From Devosia nitrariae (GTDB taxonomy: Bacteria > Pseudomonadota > Alphaproteobacteria > Rhizobiales > Devosiaceae), in contig NZ_BSNS01000002.1 of the NCBI RefSeq assembly GCF_030160115.1, positions 310,001 through 374,000 of the forward strand: 64,000 nt of DNA, in the 5' to 3' direction. The notes beneath the pieces are model-generated. The model was not told where the DNA came from and ran no database searches. It was given only the letters and a program-made list of their open reading frames with translations. Shown here in pieces: positions 53,899-62,851 of this stretch. The stretch's first letter is position 1. Each line of letters starts with the position of its first letter. The position numbers and the translations under genes are program-made.

Positions 53899-54354
53899 AT
53901 GAGCACACCGCAGATTTTCGTCGATGCCGATGCCTGCCCGGTCAAGTCGGAAGTCATCCGCGTTGCCGAACGCCATGGCCTCAAAGTCACGTTCGTCGCC
54001 AATTTCGGCCTGCGCCCCTCGCGCGATCCAATGATCATCAACATCATGGTGCCCCAGGGTCCCGACGCCGCAGACAACTGGATCGCCGAACACGCGAGCG
54101 CCCGCGACATCGTCATCACGGCCGACATCCCCCTCGCCAGCCGCGCCCTCGAAAAGGGCGCCATCGTCCTCGGGCCCACCGGCCGCCCCTTCACCCGCGC
54201 CTCGATCGGCATGGCGCTCGCCATGCGCGACCTCAACCAGCACCTGCGTGAAACCGGCGAGAGCAGGGGCCTCAATGCCGGGTTCACGGCGAAAGACCGC
54301 AGCGCGTTTTTGCAGGCGCTGGACGAGGCGGCGGGGAGAGCGGTTAGGGGTTGA
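53899..54354 (+). CDS. YaiI/YqxD family protein (DUF188)
   Basis: A 151-residue member of the DUF188 (YaiI/YqxD) family, a PIN-like fold protein of unknown function. It has the family start IFVDADACPVKSEVIRVAERHG, then VTFVANFGLRP, IITADIPLASRALEKGAIVLGPTGR-type loop and MALAMRDLNQHLRETGE. Several conserved acids (Asp10, Asp12 and later Asp) suggest a metal site. It stands alone between a decayed gene and a GMC pseudogene. Confidence 0.92.
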   Translation: MSTPQIFVDADACPVKSEVIRVAERHGLKVTFVANFGLRPSRDPMIINIMVPQGPDAADNWIAEHASARDIVITADIPLASRALEKGAIVLGPTGRPFTRASIGMALAMRDLNQHLRETGESRGLNAGFTAKDRSAFLQALDEAAGRAVRG

Positions 54355-54645
54355 TGAGCCCAATGGGGACTTGGCGACGGTCAACACGACGGGGACGCCG
54401 GCCGGCTCGGGTGAGGTCGACTCTCCAAGTCATTGAAGGCACCCCTCCGAGATCGAGGTTCGATTGGATGCGTGCTGGATCGTCCTTCTCATCGGTGCGA
54501 TCCACCTTATGCCCCTGCCTAAAAACCGGCACCACCCCTGAGGGTGAAATGACCACCTTCCGTGACGGGGTGAATTGCCGATTGGACCATATCTTGTATG
54601 GCCCACGGCACTCGACGAGCCAAAGCGACCTATAGTCTTTCGAAA
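54355..54645. other. 291-bp gap without a supported gene
   Basis: Short frames on both strands have no ribosome site or recognisable domain. There is no strong hairpin. It separates the DUF188 gene from the convergent GMC pseudogene. Confidence 0.4.
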
Positions 54646-56302
54646 CTAACCTTCCGCATCACCTCCGCGAAGTTCTGCGGCCAAGTGCCGGCATGCCCGA
54701 ACTGTCATTGCCATAATAGTGAGCGTAGTTCCCGAAACTCCGCTGCCGGCGAACGCGCTGGCATCGGTGACAAGAAGGTTTGGCAGATCCCAACTTTGGT
54801 TCCACTTGTTGAGAACCGACGTTTGCGCGTCACCCCCCATGCGCGCGCCGCCAGCTTCGTGAATGGCCGCACCCATCACCATAGTGCGGGAGAACATCCA
54901 GCGGAAGATAAGGCGGCTGATCGGATCGGCGTCGGGGTATGCACCTCGTCCCTTTTCCTCAAGTCCCAGCGGCGATCCGACATATTCGATCTGACCGCCG
55001 GCATTTTCGATGGTTTCGACGATAGCCTCGATCTGGTTCTTGAGCGTCTGACGGTCGTGCCCACCGATCTTGCAGCGGATGTGGGGGACCGGAATACCCC
55101 ATGCGTCGCGGCGCCTGGGATCGAGGCTGATGCGGTTTTCCGGGTCGGCGTCCATGGCGCCATAGCCGAAGAAGCTGAAGCGCGCATTGGCATCGTCCGG
55201 CGTGCTGTAACGCCCGATACTGCCCTGGAAGGCGAAGTCGCTCGCCGCTGTGTTGCCATCGGTCGCGATAAATCTCGGCACATAGATACCGCCGGAAGGA
55301 CCATAGAACGGGTCGGCCGGCGCGTTGTCGGCCGTGGTCCAGCCCTTGGCTTTGCTGTAGGTGCCGGTGACAACGCAAGGCAGCTGATCGACAAAGTAGC
55401 GCCCCAGCGTGCCCGAGCTGTTGCCGAGTCCCTGGGGATGGCGCGGCGAGGCCGAATTGAGCATCAGCCGGACGCTTTCGACCGGCGACGCGCAAAGGAT
55501 GACCGAGCGCGCATGCACAAGGGTTTTTTCGCGGGTGACGCGGTCAATGACTTCGACCCCCGTCGCGCGGTGCCCCCCGTTGTCGGTCAGGATCTTGCTG
55601 ACGACGGTGTTGTAGCGGATATCGAGATTGCCGCTGGCAATGGCGTCCCGCAGCGGGGGCAGGATGCGTGTGGGTTCGGGACCGATATAGCGCCAGGTCA
55701 CCACTCTGCGTTCGGGCCACTTGCTTTCAACGTCGTCCTTGAAGGTGCGTTCGGCGGCAGTCATTTCGGCGCGATGGCCATAGATGCTGTCGGGTAGCGT
55801 GGGGATATTGTCCACCTCGCCATAAAGGGCCAGTGCACACTCTACTTCCCCGTAATAGGGCACGAGATCGTCGTAGCTGATCGGCCAGTCAACACCACGA
55901 CCGGTGCGACTATGAATCTTAAAGTCGTCATCGGTCCAACGCAGCAGCATGCGGCCAAAGACATGGGTGCGTCCGCCGGCCTGGCGGCTGCGGATCCAGA
56001 CGAAAGGGGCGTCAGGCGGCGTCGTATAGGGGAGCTGGCGATCGTTGACGAAGAGATGGCGCTGACGGGCGTCAAAGAAGGCAGCACGGGCCTGGACGCC
56101 CTGTCCGCCGATGAAGGCCTTGGCCCGTTGCCAGAGGTTCGCTCTGGCGACGTACGGAGGACGGATTGAAATCGTCGACGCCGATTTCCGGGCCGGCCTC
56201 GAGCTGGACCACCTTGAGCCCCTGCGCGGTCAGTTCCTTGGCCGCGAACATGCCAGATGCGCCTGATCCGACGATCAGGGCGTCATATAGTGTTTCCGGC
56301 AT
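54646..56302 (-). pseudogene. GMC-family oxidoreductase, frameshifted
   Basis: An FAD-dependent GMC oxidoreductase in two frames. The N terminus (LYDALIVGSGASGMFAAKEL, the FAD motif, and EAGPEIGVDDFN) is followed near 56155 by one extra C. The protein then continues in the next frame as RPPYVARANLWQRAKAFIGG, GGRTHVFGRMLLRW and on to the C-terminal GMC domain (HEAGGARMGGD, TDASAFAGSGVSGTTLTIMA). Removing one base restores a full-length protein of about 550 residues. Such enzymes near sugar ABC genes and IolE-like isomerases oxidise sugars or glycosides, often at C3. It is either inactivated or a sequencing error. Confidence 0.8.
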
Positions 56303-56327
56303 AGTGGGCTCCAATGGTTCGATGAAA

Positions 56328-56754
56328 TCAGGATAGGGTCGGGCGCAATGCAGAATGGCGCTCTACGGGCGCAATATCGGCGGGCGTCGCTGGTACGACC
56401 TGGTGCCCTTCCACCCAGACCGCCGCAATATTGGCGCGGGTAGCGCCGTGGACGATCCTTTCAAAGATCGCCCTGGGATCGCTGACGCCCCCGCCTGCGC
56501 GGCCACGTCAATGGCGACAAGGTCGAAACGGCAACCGGGCTGCAACCGGCCGATCGGGAGATCCAGCACGTCGGCCCCGCCCGCGGTGGCGAGATGGAAG
56601 GCAGTGACAAGATCGACCGCGGAACCGGGCCGGCCGCTGTGTCCACGACGATGAGGGTATCGAACAGAACGTCCAGCCGGTCCCGGGACAGGGCGTGAAA
56701 GAAGTTGCCGAGGATAGCGCCTCCGCGAAGGGACTTGCGGGCCTGCGGCCTCAT
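56328..56754 (-). pseudogene. Remnant of an amidohydrolase-family gene
   Basis: Only the C-terminal part of a metal-dependent amidohydrolase (deaminase/dihydroorotase-like) is left, split over frames. One frame gives AVDLVTAFHLATAGGADVLD and IGRLQPGCRFDLVAIDVAA; another gives RAIFERIVHGATRANIAAVW and ends at TGA 56328-56330. The 5' piece (SLRGGAILGNFFHALSRDRL) is in a third frame. The N-terminal barrel with the metal ligands is missing, and the fragment abuts the LacI gene. It is clearly non-functional. Confidence 0.65.
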
Positions 56755-57803
56755 GGTGCGATGTCCCGCACGCTCTGACGCAGCGTAAGCTGACAGGGCA
56801 CTTCGATGCGTTCGTTCTGAGCGACGGCTTCACCCTCCACCATGCGGATGAGCAGGTCGGCCGCATACTGGCCGAGTTCAGTGGTGGATTGCTGGATCGT
56901 GGACAGACTGGGAACCATGAAGGCTCCGACTGGGGCGCCGTCGAATCCGATGACGGAGACATCGTCCGGCACGGAGAGCCCGGCATCCGACACCGCCTTG
57001 ATGAAGCCGATGGCCGTGTCGTCGTTGGCGCAAACTACGGCACTGGGCCGTTGGTCCACCTGAAGGTGGAGATAATCCTCTGCTGCGCGGACGCCGCCGC
57101 CGAAATTGAAGTCGCCGCGCAGCACCTGCAAAGCGTCGGCCGGCAGGCCGGCAGTGGTCAGCGCATCGGACACGCCACTCACCCGCTGGATCTCGTGATA
57201 GTTATCCGCTCGCCCGCCAACATAGGCGAAGCGCCGGTGGCCCATGCCGACAAGGGTGTCGACCGCTTCGGAGATGGCCGCCCGGTCATTGCTGACCACG
57301 CTCGGAATACCTTGTGCACTTTGGTCGAAATGCAGCGACACCATGGGCAGACCGGCATCTGCCACCGTGAGTTCCGCCGCCTTAGGTGGCAGGGTCGCCA
57401 TCAGGATCAAGCCGCAGATGGTGCCGCCAAGTGCGGTGGTGACAATGTGTTCGTCGGTCCAGGCTTCGCGCGACACGTTGGCGATCAACAGGTGGTAGCC
57501 GCGATCCGTCAGCGTGCTGGCGACCGAGGCGAGGCCCTCGATAACGGTTTGCGATGCGCCGACATAGAGCGCTTCGGGCAGAACGATCATCACCGTGCGT
57601 GTATGCCCGACCCTCAGGCTCCGAGCGGTCTGGTTGACGGTGTAGCCAAGCCTGCGGGCCGCCGCTTCAACCTTGAGGCGCGTGGGTTCGGCAATCCTTC
57701 CAGGCTTGGACAGTGCGCGGCTTACGGTGGAGGTCGCAACTCCCGCCTCCCGCGCGACGTCGGCGATGGATGGTCCATGGGCTCGCTCGTTGTTTTTAGC
57801 CAT
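56751..57803 (-). CDS. LacI-family transcriptional regulator
   Basis: A 350-residue LacI/GalR repressor. The N-terminal helix-turn-helix and hinge (SIADVAREAGVATSTVSRAL, 12-31) are followed by a periplasmic-binding-protein-like sugar domain (about 65-345) with GFDGAPVGAFMVPSLSTIQQ. GGGGA precedes ATG 57803. It is divergent from the sugar ABC operon, and an 18-bp perfect palindrome in the gap (57900-57917) is its likely operator. The sugar or its catabolite is probably the inducer. Confidence 0.93.
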   Translation of the reverse strand: MAKNNERAHGPSIADVAREAGVATSTVSRALSKPGRIAEPTRLKVEAAARRLGYTVNQTARSLRVGHTRTVMIVLPEALYVGASQTVIEGLASVASTLTDRGYHLLIANVSREAWTDEHIVTTALGGTICGLILMATLPPKAAELTVADAGLPMVSLHFDQSAQGIPSVVSNDRAAISEAVDTLVGMGHRRFAYVGGRADNYHEIQRVSGVSDALTTAGLPADALQVLRGDFNFGGGVRAAEDYLHLQVDQRPSAVVCANDDTAIGFIKAVSDAGLSVPDDVSVIGFDGAPVGAFMVPSLSTIQQSTTELGQYAADLLIRMVEGEAVAQNERIEVPCQLTLRQSVRDIAP

Positions 57804-57899
57804 GCTTTTCCCCACCTCGTCCGCCCATCGCGATGTAGCTCACTTAAGAGGCGTCAACCACACTTGCGTACCAAATCGGCATATGCCATGAATAGCGCG

Positions 57900-57917
57900 T
57901 TGGCAATCGATTGCCAA
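57900..57917. promoter_or_regulatory. LacI-type operator, perfect 18-bp palindrome
   Basis: TTGGCAATCGATTGCCAA has full dyad symmetry and the central CG of LacI/GalR operators. It lies 97 bp before the regulator start and 93 bp before the binding-protein start. A second 10-bp palindrome, GGCATATGCC (57878-57887), lies 12 bp away. It probably controls both directions. Confidence 0.75.
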
Positions 57918-58009
57918 GTCTAAACGGTCTAGCCGGTGTGGAGGGAAGCTGCGTTCGGACAGGCCAGGAATGTCGTCATTCACGGGTCATTTCCGGAGGA
58001 CTAAAGTCC

Positions 58010-59260
58010 ATGAAACACCTAGCCATCGCAGCGGCACTCATGGCCGCTACTGTCTTCACGACGCATGCCGCCACCGCGCAGGACGCAATCGATGATGCAC
58101 CGGCCACTGGATCGCTTCAGGTCTGGATCGGTGGAGCGGAGGCCGAAAAGCTACCCGACTTTCTCGCAACGTTTGAAGCGGCAAATCCGGACCTTGATAT
58201 CCAGGTCACGCAGATTCCATCGGACCAGTTCGACACAAAGCTGCTGACCGCCATAGCCGCTGGGACGGTGCCTGATGTTGTGCGTCTTTATTCCCAGAGC
58301 CAGGCCAGCTTGATGGCGACCGGGGCCTTCGCAGCCGTGCCCGAAGGGCTCGTCGATCCAGATGCCTTCTTTGCCAATGTCTACAACACCAATGTGAAGG
58401 ACGGCGTGGCCTATGGCGTTCCGATGGATGCCTATGCCACGATGTTCCAGTATCGCAAGGATCTGGCGGAAAAAGCCGGTCTCGGCGCACCAAAGACCTG
58501 GGAAGAGCTGAAGACGTTCGCTGCTGCCATGAAGGAGCAAGGCGGCGCCTGGCCGCTGTCGCTCGACGTCGGCTATGATATCTACAACGCTCAGGGCCTG
58601 AACGAATATGTCCATCAGAACGGCGGCAGCTTCGTCAATGCTGACGGGACCGCATGGACCATCAACTCGCCCGAGAACGTCGAAGCGCTCGAATTCTGGG
58701 GCTCGCTGATCAGTGAAGGTTACGCTTCGCCGGACGGTCCAAAGTTCCTCCACACCGTCCCATGGTTCACCTCGGGTGAAATTGCCGGCAAGGACATTGG
58801 CCCCTGGTTCGAGCAGTTCCTCAAGGATCCCAACGGTGCCGATTGGGTCGCCCAGCACCTTGCTACGGCTGAAGTCCCGGCTGGTCCGGCGGGAAGCATT
58901 TCGGCGCTCGGCTCGGGCAGTCTGGCAGTGCTTGCGGACGTCAGGAACCCCGATGCTGCCTGGAAGCTGGTGCGCTACATGGCTCAGCCCGAAACCCAGC
59001 TTGCCTGGTACAAGGTATTCGGTAGCCTGCCGGCGGCGAAGGCCGCATGGGATGATCCCGCAATCGCTGCGAATCCGCTGCTCGACGCCGAGCGTGCTGC
59101 CCTGCAGACCGCCGTCGATATTCCCCAGGTGCCCACCTGGAACCAGGTCGGCACCTACATGGGCCAGCAGATGGAACTCGTTGCCCGCGGTCAGGCGAGT
59201 GCGCAGGATGTGCTCGATGACGTCCAGAGCTTTGCCGAAGGCGTCGGCCTCGGCAGCTGA
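58010..59260 (+). CDS. ABC transporter sugar-binding protein
   Basis: A 416-residue extracellular solute-binding protein of the family 1 type. It has a Sec signal peptide (about 1-23, cleavage near ATAQ), then LQVWIGGAEAEKLPDFLATF and the open-lobed sugar-binding body. YGVPMDAYATMFQYRKDLAE and PKTWEELKTFAAAMKEQG are typical of carbohydrate receptors. GGAGGA precedes ATG 58010. It is the first gene of the LacI-controlled operon. The sugar is unknown. Confidence 0.92.
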   Translation: MKHLAIAAALMAATVFTTHAATAQDAIDDAPATGSLQVWIGGAEAEKLPDFLATFEAANPDLDIQVTQIPSDQFDTKLLTAIAAGTVPDVVRLYSQSQASLMATGAFAAVPEGLVDPDAFFANVYNTNVKDGVAYGVPMDAYATMFQYRKDLAEKAGLGAPKTWEELKTFAAAMKEQGGAWPLSLDVGYDIYNAQGLNEYVHQNGGSFVNADGTAWTINSPENVEALEFWGSLISEGYASPDGPKFLHTVPWFTSGEIAGKDIGPWFEQFLKDPNGADWVAQHLATAEVPAGPAGSISALGSGSLAVLADVRNPDAAWKLVRYMAQPETQLAWYKVFGSLPAAKAAWDDPAIAANPLLDAERAALQTAVDIPQVPTWNQVGTYMGQQMELVARGQASAQDVLDDVQSFAEGVGLGS

Positions 59261-59353
59261 CATCCCGAGCGGCCTCGGGGCATCGTCCCCGAGGGCCGGC
59301 CTTGGCCGCCACTCAAGCCTGGAGCACCGCAGTGCTCCCGCATCGCGTCCTGG

Positions 59354-60232
59354 ATGCAACAGCCCAGCCGCTGGCGGGCGACTACGGCCTGGTTGTTCGT
59401 CGTCCCTTTCATGACGATCTTCGTCGTGTTCACCGCGGTGTCCGCCATGCTGGCGCTGATTTACAGCTTCACCGACGTCGGCGTCGCCGACATCAGGCGG
59501 CCGCTTGAGGTCGATTTCGTTTGGCTCCAGACCTTCACCCGTGTCCTGACCAATCCTGGATTCCTGAAGTCGGTGTGGACGACGGCGTTGTTCGTCGTCA
59601 TCGGCGTCCCGCTGACCATGGCGATCGGCCTTGCCCTGGCAATCGGCCTCAACAGCGGCATCACCAAGCTGCGCGCGGTCTACCGGGCGGCATTTTACCT
59701 GCCCTTCATCACCAATATCGTGGCGGCTGCGGTGATCTGGCAGTACGCCTTCACATTGAGCGGCCCGGTAAATTCCTTCCTCGCCTCGCTCGGCACGGCC
59801 GGCCCGAACTGGCTGGGTGACCCCCGGATGGCAATGCCGACTGTGATCATGCTGGCCGTGTGGCGCAACGTCGGCACCTGCATGGTGCTGTTCCTGGCCG
59901 GACTTCAGTCGATTCCCCTCGATGTCTACGAAGCCGCCCGGATCGATGGCGCTACAGCCTGGCGCCGTTTCACCGCCATCACCCTGCCGCTGCTCAAGCC
60001 GGCAACGCTGCTGGTGACCGTGCTGATGACGGTATCCTTCATGAATATCTTCGATGAACCCTATCTGCTCACCAAGGGCGGACCGTTGAGTTCGACCAAG
60101 TCCGTCGCTCTTTGGGTCTACGAGCAATTTGGCCAGGGCAACATCGCCCCGGCCATGGCCGGCTCCTACGTCATGCTGGCCATCGTCGTCATTCTGGGCG
60201 TGCTGCAACTACGCCTGTTGAGGGTCCGCTGA
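59354..60232 (+). CDS. Carbohydrate ABC transporter permease (MalF type)
   Basis: A 292-residue CUT1-family permease with six TM helices (first about 12-38). The cytoplasmic EAA loop reads DVYEAARIDGATAWRRFTAITLPLLKP. It pairs with the next gene. Its stop overlaps the start of that gene (TGATG). No strong ribosome site is visible at ATG 59354. No ATPase gene is present in this operon. Confidence 0.92.
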   Translation: MQQPSRWRATTAWLFVVPFMTIFVVFTAVSAMLALIYSFTDVGVADIRRPLEVDFVWLQTFTRVLTNPGFLKSVWTTALFVVIGVPLTMAIGLALAIGLNSGITKLRAVYRAAFYLPFITNIVAAAVIWQYAFTLSGPVNSFLASLGTAGPNWLGDPRMAMPTVIMLAVWRNVGTCMVLFLAGLQSIPLDVYEAARIDGATAWRRFTAITLPLLKPATLLVTVLMTVSFMNIFDEPYLLTKGGPLSSTKSVALWVYEQFGQGNIAPAMAGSYVMLAIVVILGVLQLRLLRVR

Positions 60233-61062
60233 TGAGCAAGCCGCACCCGCTTGTTACCGCCATGCTTTATGGGTTGCTCACCATCGGCGCTGTGATCGCC
60301 CTGCTGCCCTTTGTCTGGGTGCTGCTCGGTGCCTTCAAGTCACAGGCCGAAATCATGGCCGCACCGGGAGCCTGGCTGCCACGCAATTTCACAAACCTGG
60401 CCAACTTCCTCACCCTGTTCACCGAGCGCATGTTCGGCCGCTACATGGCGAATTCGCTGCTCGTCTCCGCGGCTACCGTGATTACCAATGTGCTCTTCGC
60501 TACTATGGCGGGCTATGCCCTGGCCAAGCTTGAATTTCCCGGCCACAAACTGGTCTTCGGCTGCGTACTGGCAGCGATGATGGTGCCCTATGTCGCGCTC
60601 TTCGTACCGCAGTTCGTCATCATCGTGCAGATGGGACTGGTCAACACATTGACTGCCGTGGTGCTTCCGATAGCGGTCATGCCTATCGGCGTCTTCATTA
60701 TGCGCCAGTTCGCCGACTCGGTCCCAGATGAGTTGCTTGAGGCGGCGCGGCTTGACGGGGCTGGCGAGTTCACGATCTTTTTCAGGATTTTCCTGCCCCT
60801 GGTGGGCCCGGCGATAGCCACGGTTGCAATCATCACCTTCCTGAACTCATGGAACTACTTTCTCTGGTCGCTGATCGTAGCGCAGAATCAGGAGACCTAT
60901 ACCCTGCCAGTGGGGCTGGCAGTGGCGTCCCAAGGCGCCAGGTCCACCGAGTATGGCCTGTTGCTTGCCGGCGCGATCGTAGTGCTGATGCCGGTGCTCA
61001 TTCTCTTCCTTTTCCTTCAGAAGTACTTCGTCCAGGGCATCGCCGGTACCGGCATAAAATAG
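60232..61062 (+). CDS. Carbohydrate ABC transporter permease (MalG type)
   Basis: A 276-residue CUT1-family permease with six TM helices. The EAA loop is ELLEAARLDGAGEFTIFFRIFLPLVGP, and the C terminus ends in QKYFVQGIAGTGIK, the usual MalG-type tail. It is translationally coupled to the previous permease. The importer must borrow an ATPase of the UgpC/MsmK kind encoded elsewhere. Confidence 0.93.
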   Translation: MSKPHPLVTAMLYGLLTIGAVIALLPFVWVLLGAFKSQAEIMAAPGAWLPRNFTNLANFLTLFTERMFGRYMANSLLVSAATVITNVLFATMAGYALAKLEFPGHKLVFGCVLAAMMVPYVALFVPQFVIIVQMGLVNTLTAVVLPIAVMPIGVFIMRQFADSVPDELLEAARLDGAGEFTIFFRIFLPLVGPAIATVAIITFLNSWNYFLWSLIVAQNQETYTLPVGLAVASQGARSTEYGLLLAGAIVVLMPVLILFLFLQKYFVQGIAGTGIK

Positions 61063-61100
61063 CTGGGAAAAATGCGCCCCAATTCAGAAAGGGACACCTC

Positions 61101-62021
61101 ATGGCATTCACTGTCGCCACCGACATCATCACCTTCTACCATCCCGCTTTCTGGGGGCTCAAAAACTTCGATGAGGTTCAAGCCTGGGTTGCCGCGCACC
61201 CTCGCCAATTCTGGGATAAGGTTTTAAGGGCACTTGGCGAAGCAGGTGTTACCGGACTGGAGCTAACGTTCGGGCCAGGGAGCATCGAAAGCGCGCTGGA
61301 AGCCTTCGGTACGGCTGCGGCCTTCAAGACGGCGCTGGACGCAGAAGGTATCACCGTCGTCAGCGCCTTTGTCGCCGACGGACCAAAGTGGGACGGCCCG
61401 GCCGATACCGCGGCGATTGTCGCCGATGCTCAGCGCCGAGCGGATTTCCTCGGCGAACTGAACGCGGGCATCTTGGTAGCGGGGCTTCCCATGCGCAAGA
61501 CGTTTGGTGAACAGCCGCCAGTGTTCGTGGATGGCCGATATATGGAACGCATGGCCGATATCGCCCACGCCGTGGGCGAAGCGGTCAGCCGGCAAGGCAT
61601 AAAGCTTGTGCTGCATACGGAGTCAAACAGCACGCTCTGGTACGAGCGCGACATCGATCTCTTCATGGCGCTAACCGATCCGCGCTACGTCTGGCTCTGC
61701 CCGGATTCCTGCCACATCGCGCTTGGCGGCGGCGATCCGGTCAAGGTTGCGCAGCGCCATAGCCAACGCACCGCCCTGGCGCACTGGAAAGACGCGCTTG
61801 GACCGATCGACCGGCATCTGGTTATCGACTCTACCATCTACGATCAGCAGCAGCGCTACATGGCCGATTTCGGCAAAGGCATCGTCGACTGGGCCGGCTG
61901 GTCAGCCGCTATGGATCGCACGCCGGGCCGCGATATTGCCCTCATCGAACTCGATATGGCCGCTGACCCCATTGCCGCCTTGACTGAGGGCGGGGCCGTC
62001 GTCTCCCGTTACCAGTCATGA
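61101..62021 (+). CDS. Sugar phosphate isomerase/epimerase family protein
   Basis: A 306-residue xylose-isomerase-like TIM barrel. It has ATDIITFYHPAFWG at the N terminus, GLELTFGPGS, the metal-site Glu in LVLHTESNSTLW, CPDSCHIALGGGDP (His) and ALAHWKDALGP (His), and a late Glu in IALIELDMA. IolE-like enzymes in similar loci act on keto-sugars or keto-inosose. AAAGGGAC precedes the ATG. The stop overlaps the start of the next, frameshifted gene (ATGA). Confidence 0.88.
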   Translation: MAFTVATDIITFYHPAFWGLKNFDEVQAWVAAHPRQFWDKVLRALGEAGVTGLELTFGPGSIESALEAFGTAAAFKTALDAEGITVVSAFVADGPKWDGPADTAAIVADAQRRADFLGELNAGILVAGLPMRKTFGEQPPVFVDGRYMERMADIAHAVGEAVSRQGIKLVLHTESNSTLWYERDIDLFMALTDPRYVWLCPDSCHIALGGGDPVKVAQRHSQRTALAHWKDALGPIDRHLVIDSTIYDQQQRYMADFGKGIVDWAGWSAAMDRTPGRDIALIELDMAADPIAALTEGGAVVSRYQS

Positions 62022-62817
62022 TCGACTTCAGCGTCTGCATCGAAATGGCTTTTGCCGAGGGAGGACGAAGCTTTCCGGATCGCGTCGTGCGGCCGCGGCC
62101 AGTGGTTTCACCGCCGTCGAAATCTGGGATTGGCGGAACAAGCCTCTCGCTGACATGCGGGAGGCCCTGGCGGAGAACGATACCGAACTCCACACACTCT
62201 GCGTCGAGACCTGGCAGGACAAATGCCAACTTGGTGATCCGGGATCGCATACGCGCTTCCTCGAAAGGGTTCGGCGCGCCGCAGAGGTCGCGCTCAATCT
62301 CAAGACCCCAAAGCTTGTTGTTCTGGGCGGCGACCGCGTCGAGGGCCGCAGCGAAGCGGCCCAGTACGATGCGTTGCTGACGGCATTGGATGCCGCAGCG
62401 GATGCGATACTCGGGTCGGGTTTGCAACTGCTCTTCGAAGTCGTCAACCGACAATTCGAGGGTCCGAACGCGCTTGTACAGGACTCCCGAACTGCGCTGG
62501 GCCTGCTGCGGCGTTTCGACCGCCACGATGTGCGCTTTCTCTACGACCGCTACCACGCCATCCTCAATGGAGAAGCCCTCGGCTGGGCCGTCGAAGGTAA
62601 TATGGACCTCGTGGGCCATATCCAGGCAGCCGACATTCCCGGCCGGCACGAGTTCGGCTCCGGCCAGATTGACTGGACTAACGAGCTAAGCTGGCTCAAC
62701 AAGGCCGGATACAACGGGATGATCGGCATCGAGGCGGAGCCGATATGCGACAGCACACAGCTTTATGCCGGAGCGCAGCGCCTCCTTCGAGGTTCGTTGT
62801 TAGCCGGCAGCATTTGA
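62018..62817 (+). pseudogene. Hydroxypyruvate isomerase-like TIM-barrel gene, frameshifted
   Basis: The gene opens with MIDFSVCIEMAFAEGGRSF and PDRV in one frame. Near 62085-62092 one base is missing relative to the expected frame. Reading then continues as RAAAASGFTAVEIWDWRNKP and ADMREALAENDTELHTLCVE through LLFEVVNRQFEG, HDVRFLYDRYHAILNG and the C-terminal IGIEAEP motif. The complete protein would be about 265 residues, like Hyi/OtnI (hydroxypyruvate or 2-oxo-tetronate isomerases). An internal start at 62155 would give 220 residues without the first barrel strands. It is coupled to the preceding isomerase by ATGA. Confidence 0.75.
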
Positions 62818-62851
62818 CAAGCGACTGCCAAACGACAACTGCCAAAGGATC

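Noticed and set aside
53384..53902. 172-codon plus-strand frame after the second dapE-linked membrane gene
   Set aside because: Looks like a shadow of the decayed minus-strand gene; it has no ribosome site or domain.
58151..60208. 685-codon minus-strand frame opposite the sugar ABC genes
   Set aside because: Longest open frame in the region, but antisense to the binding protein and permease; no recognisable sequence.
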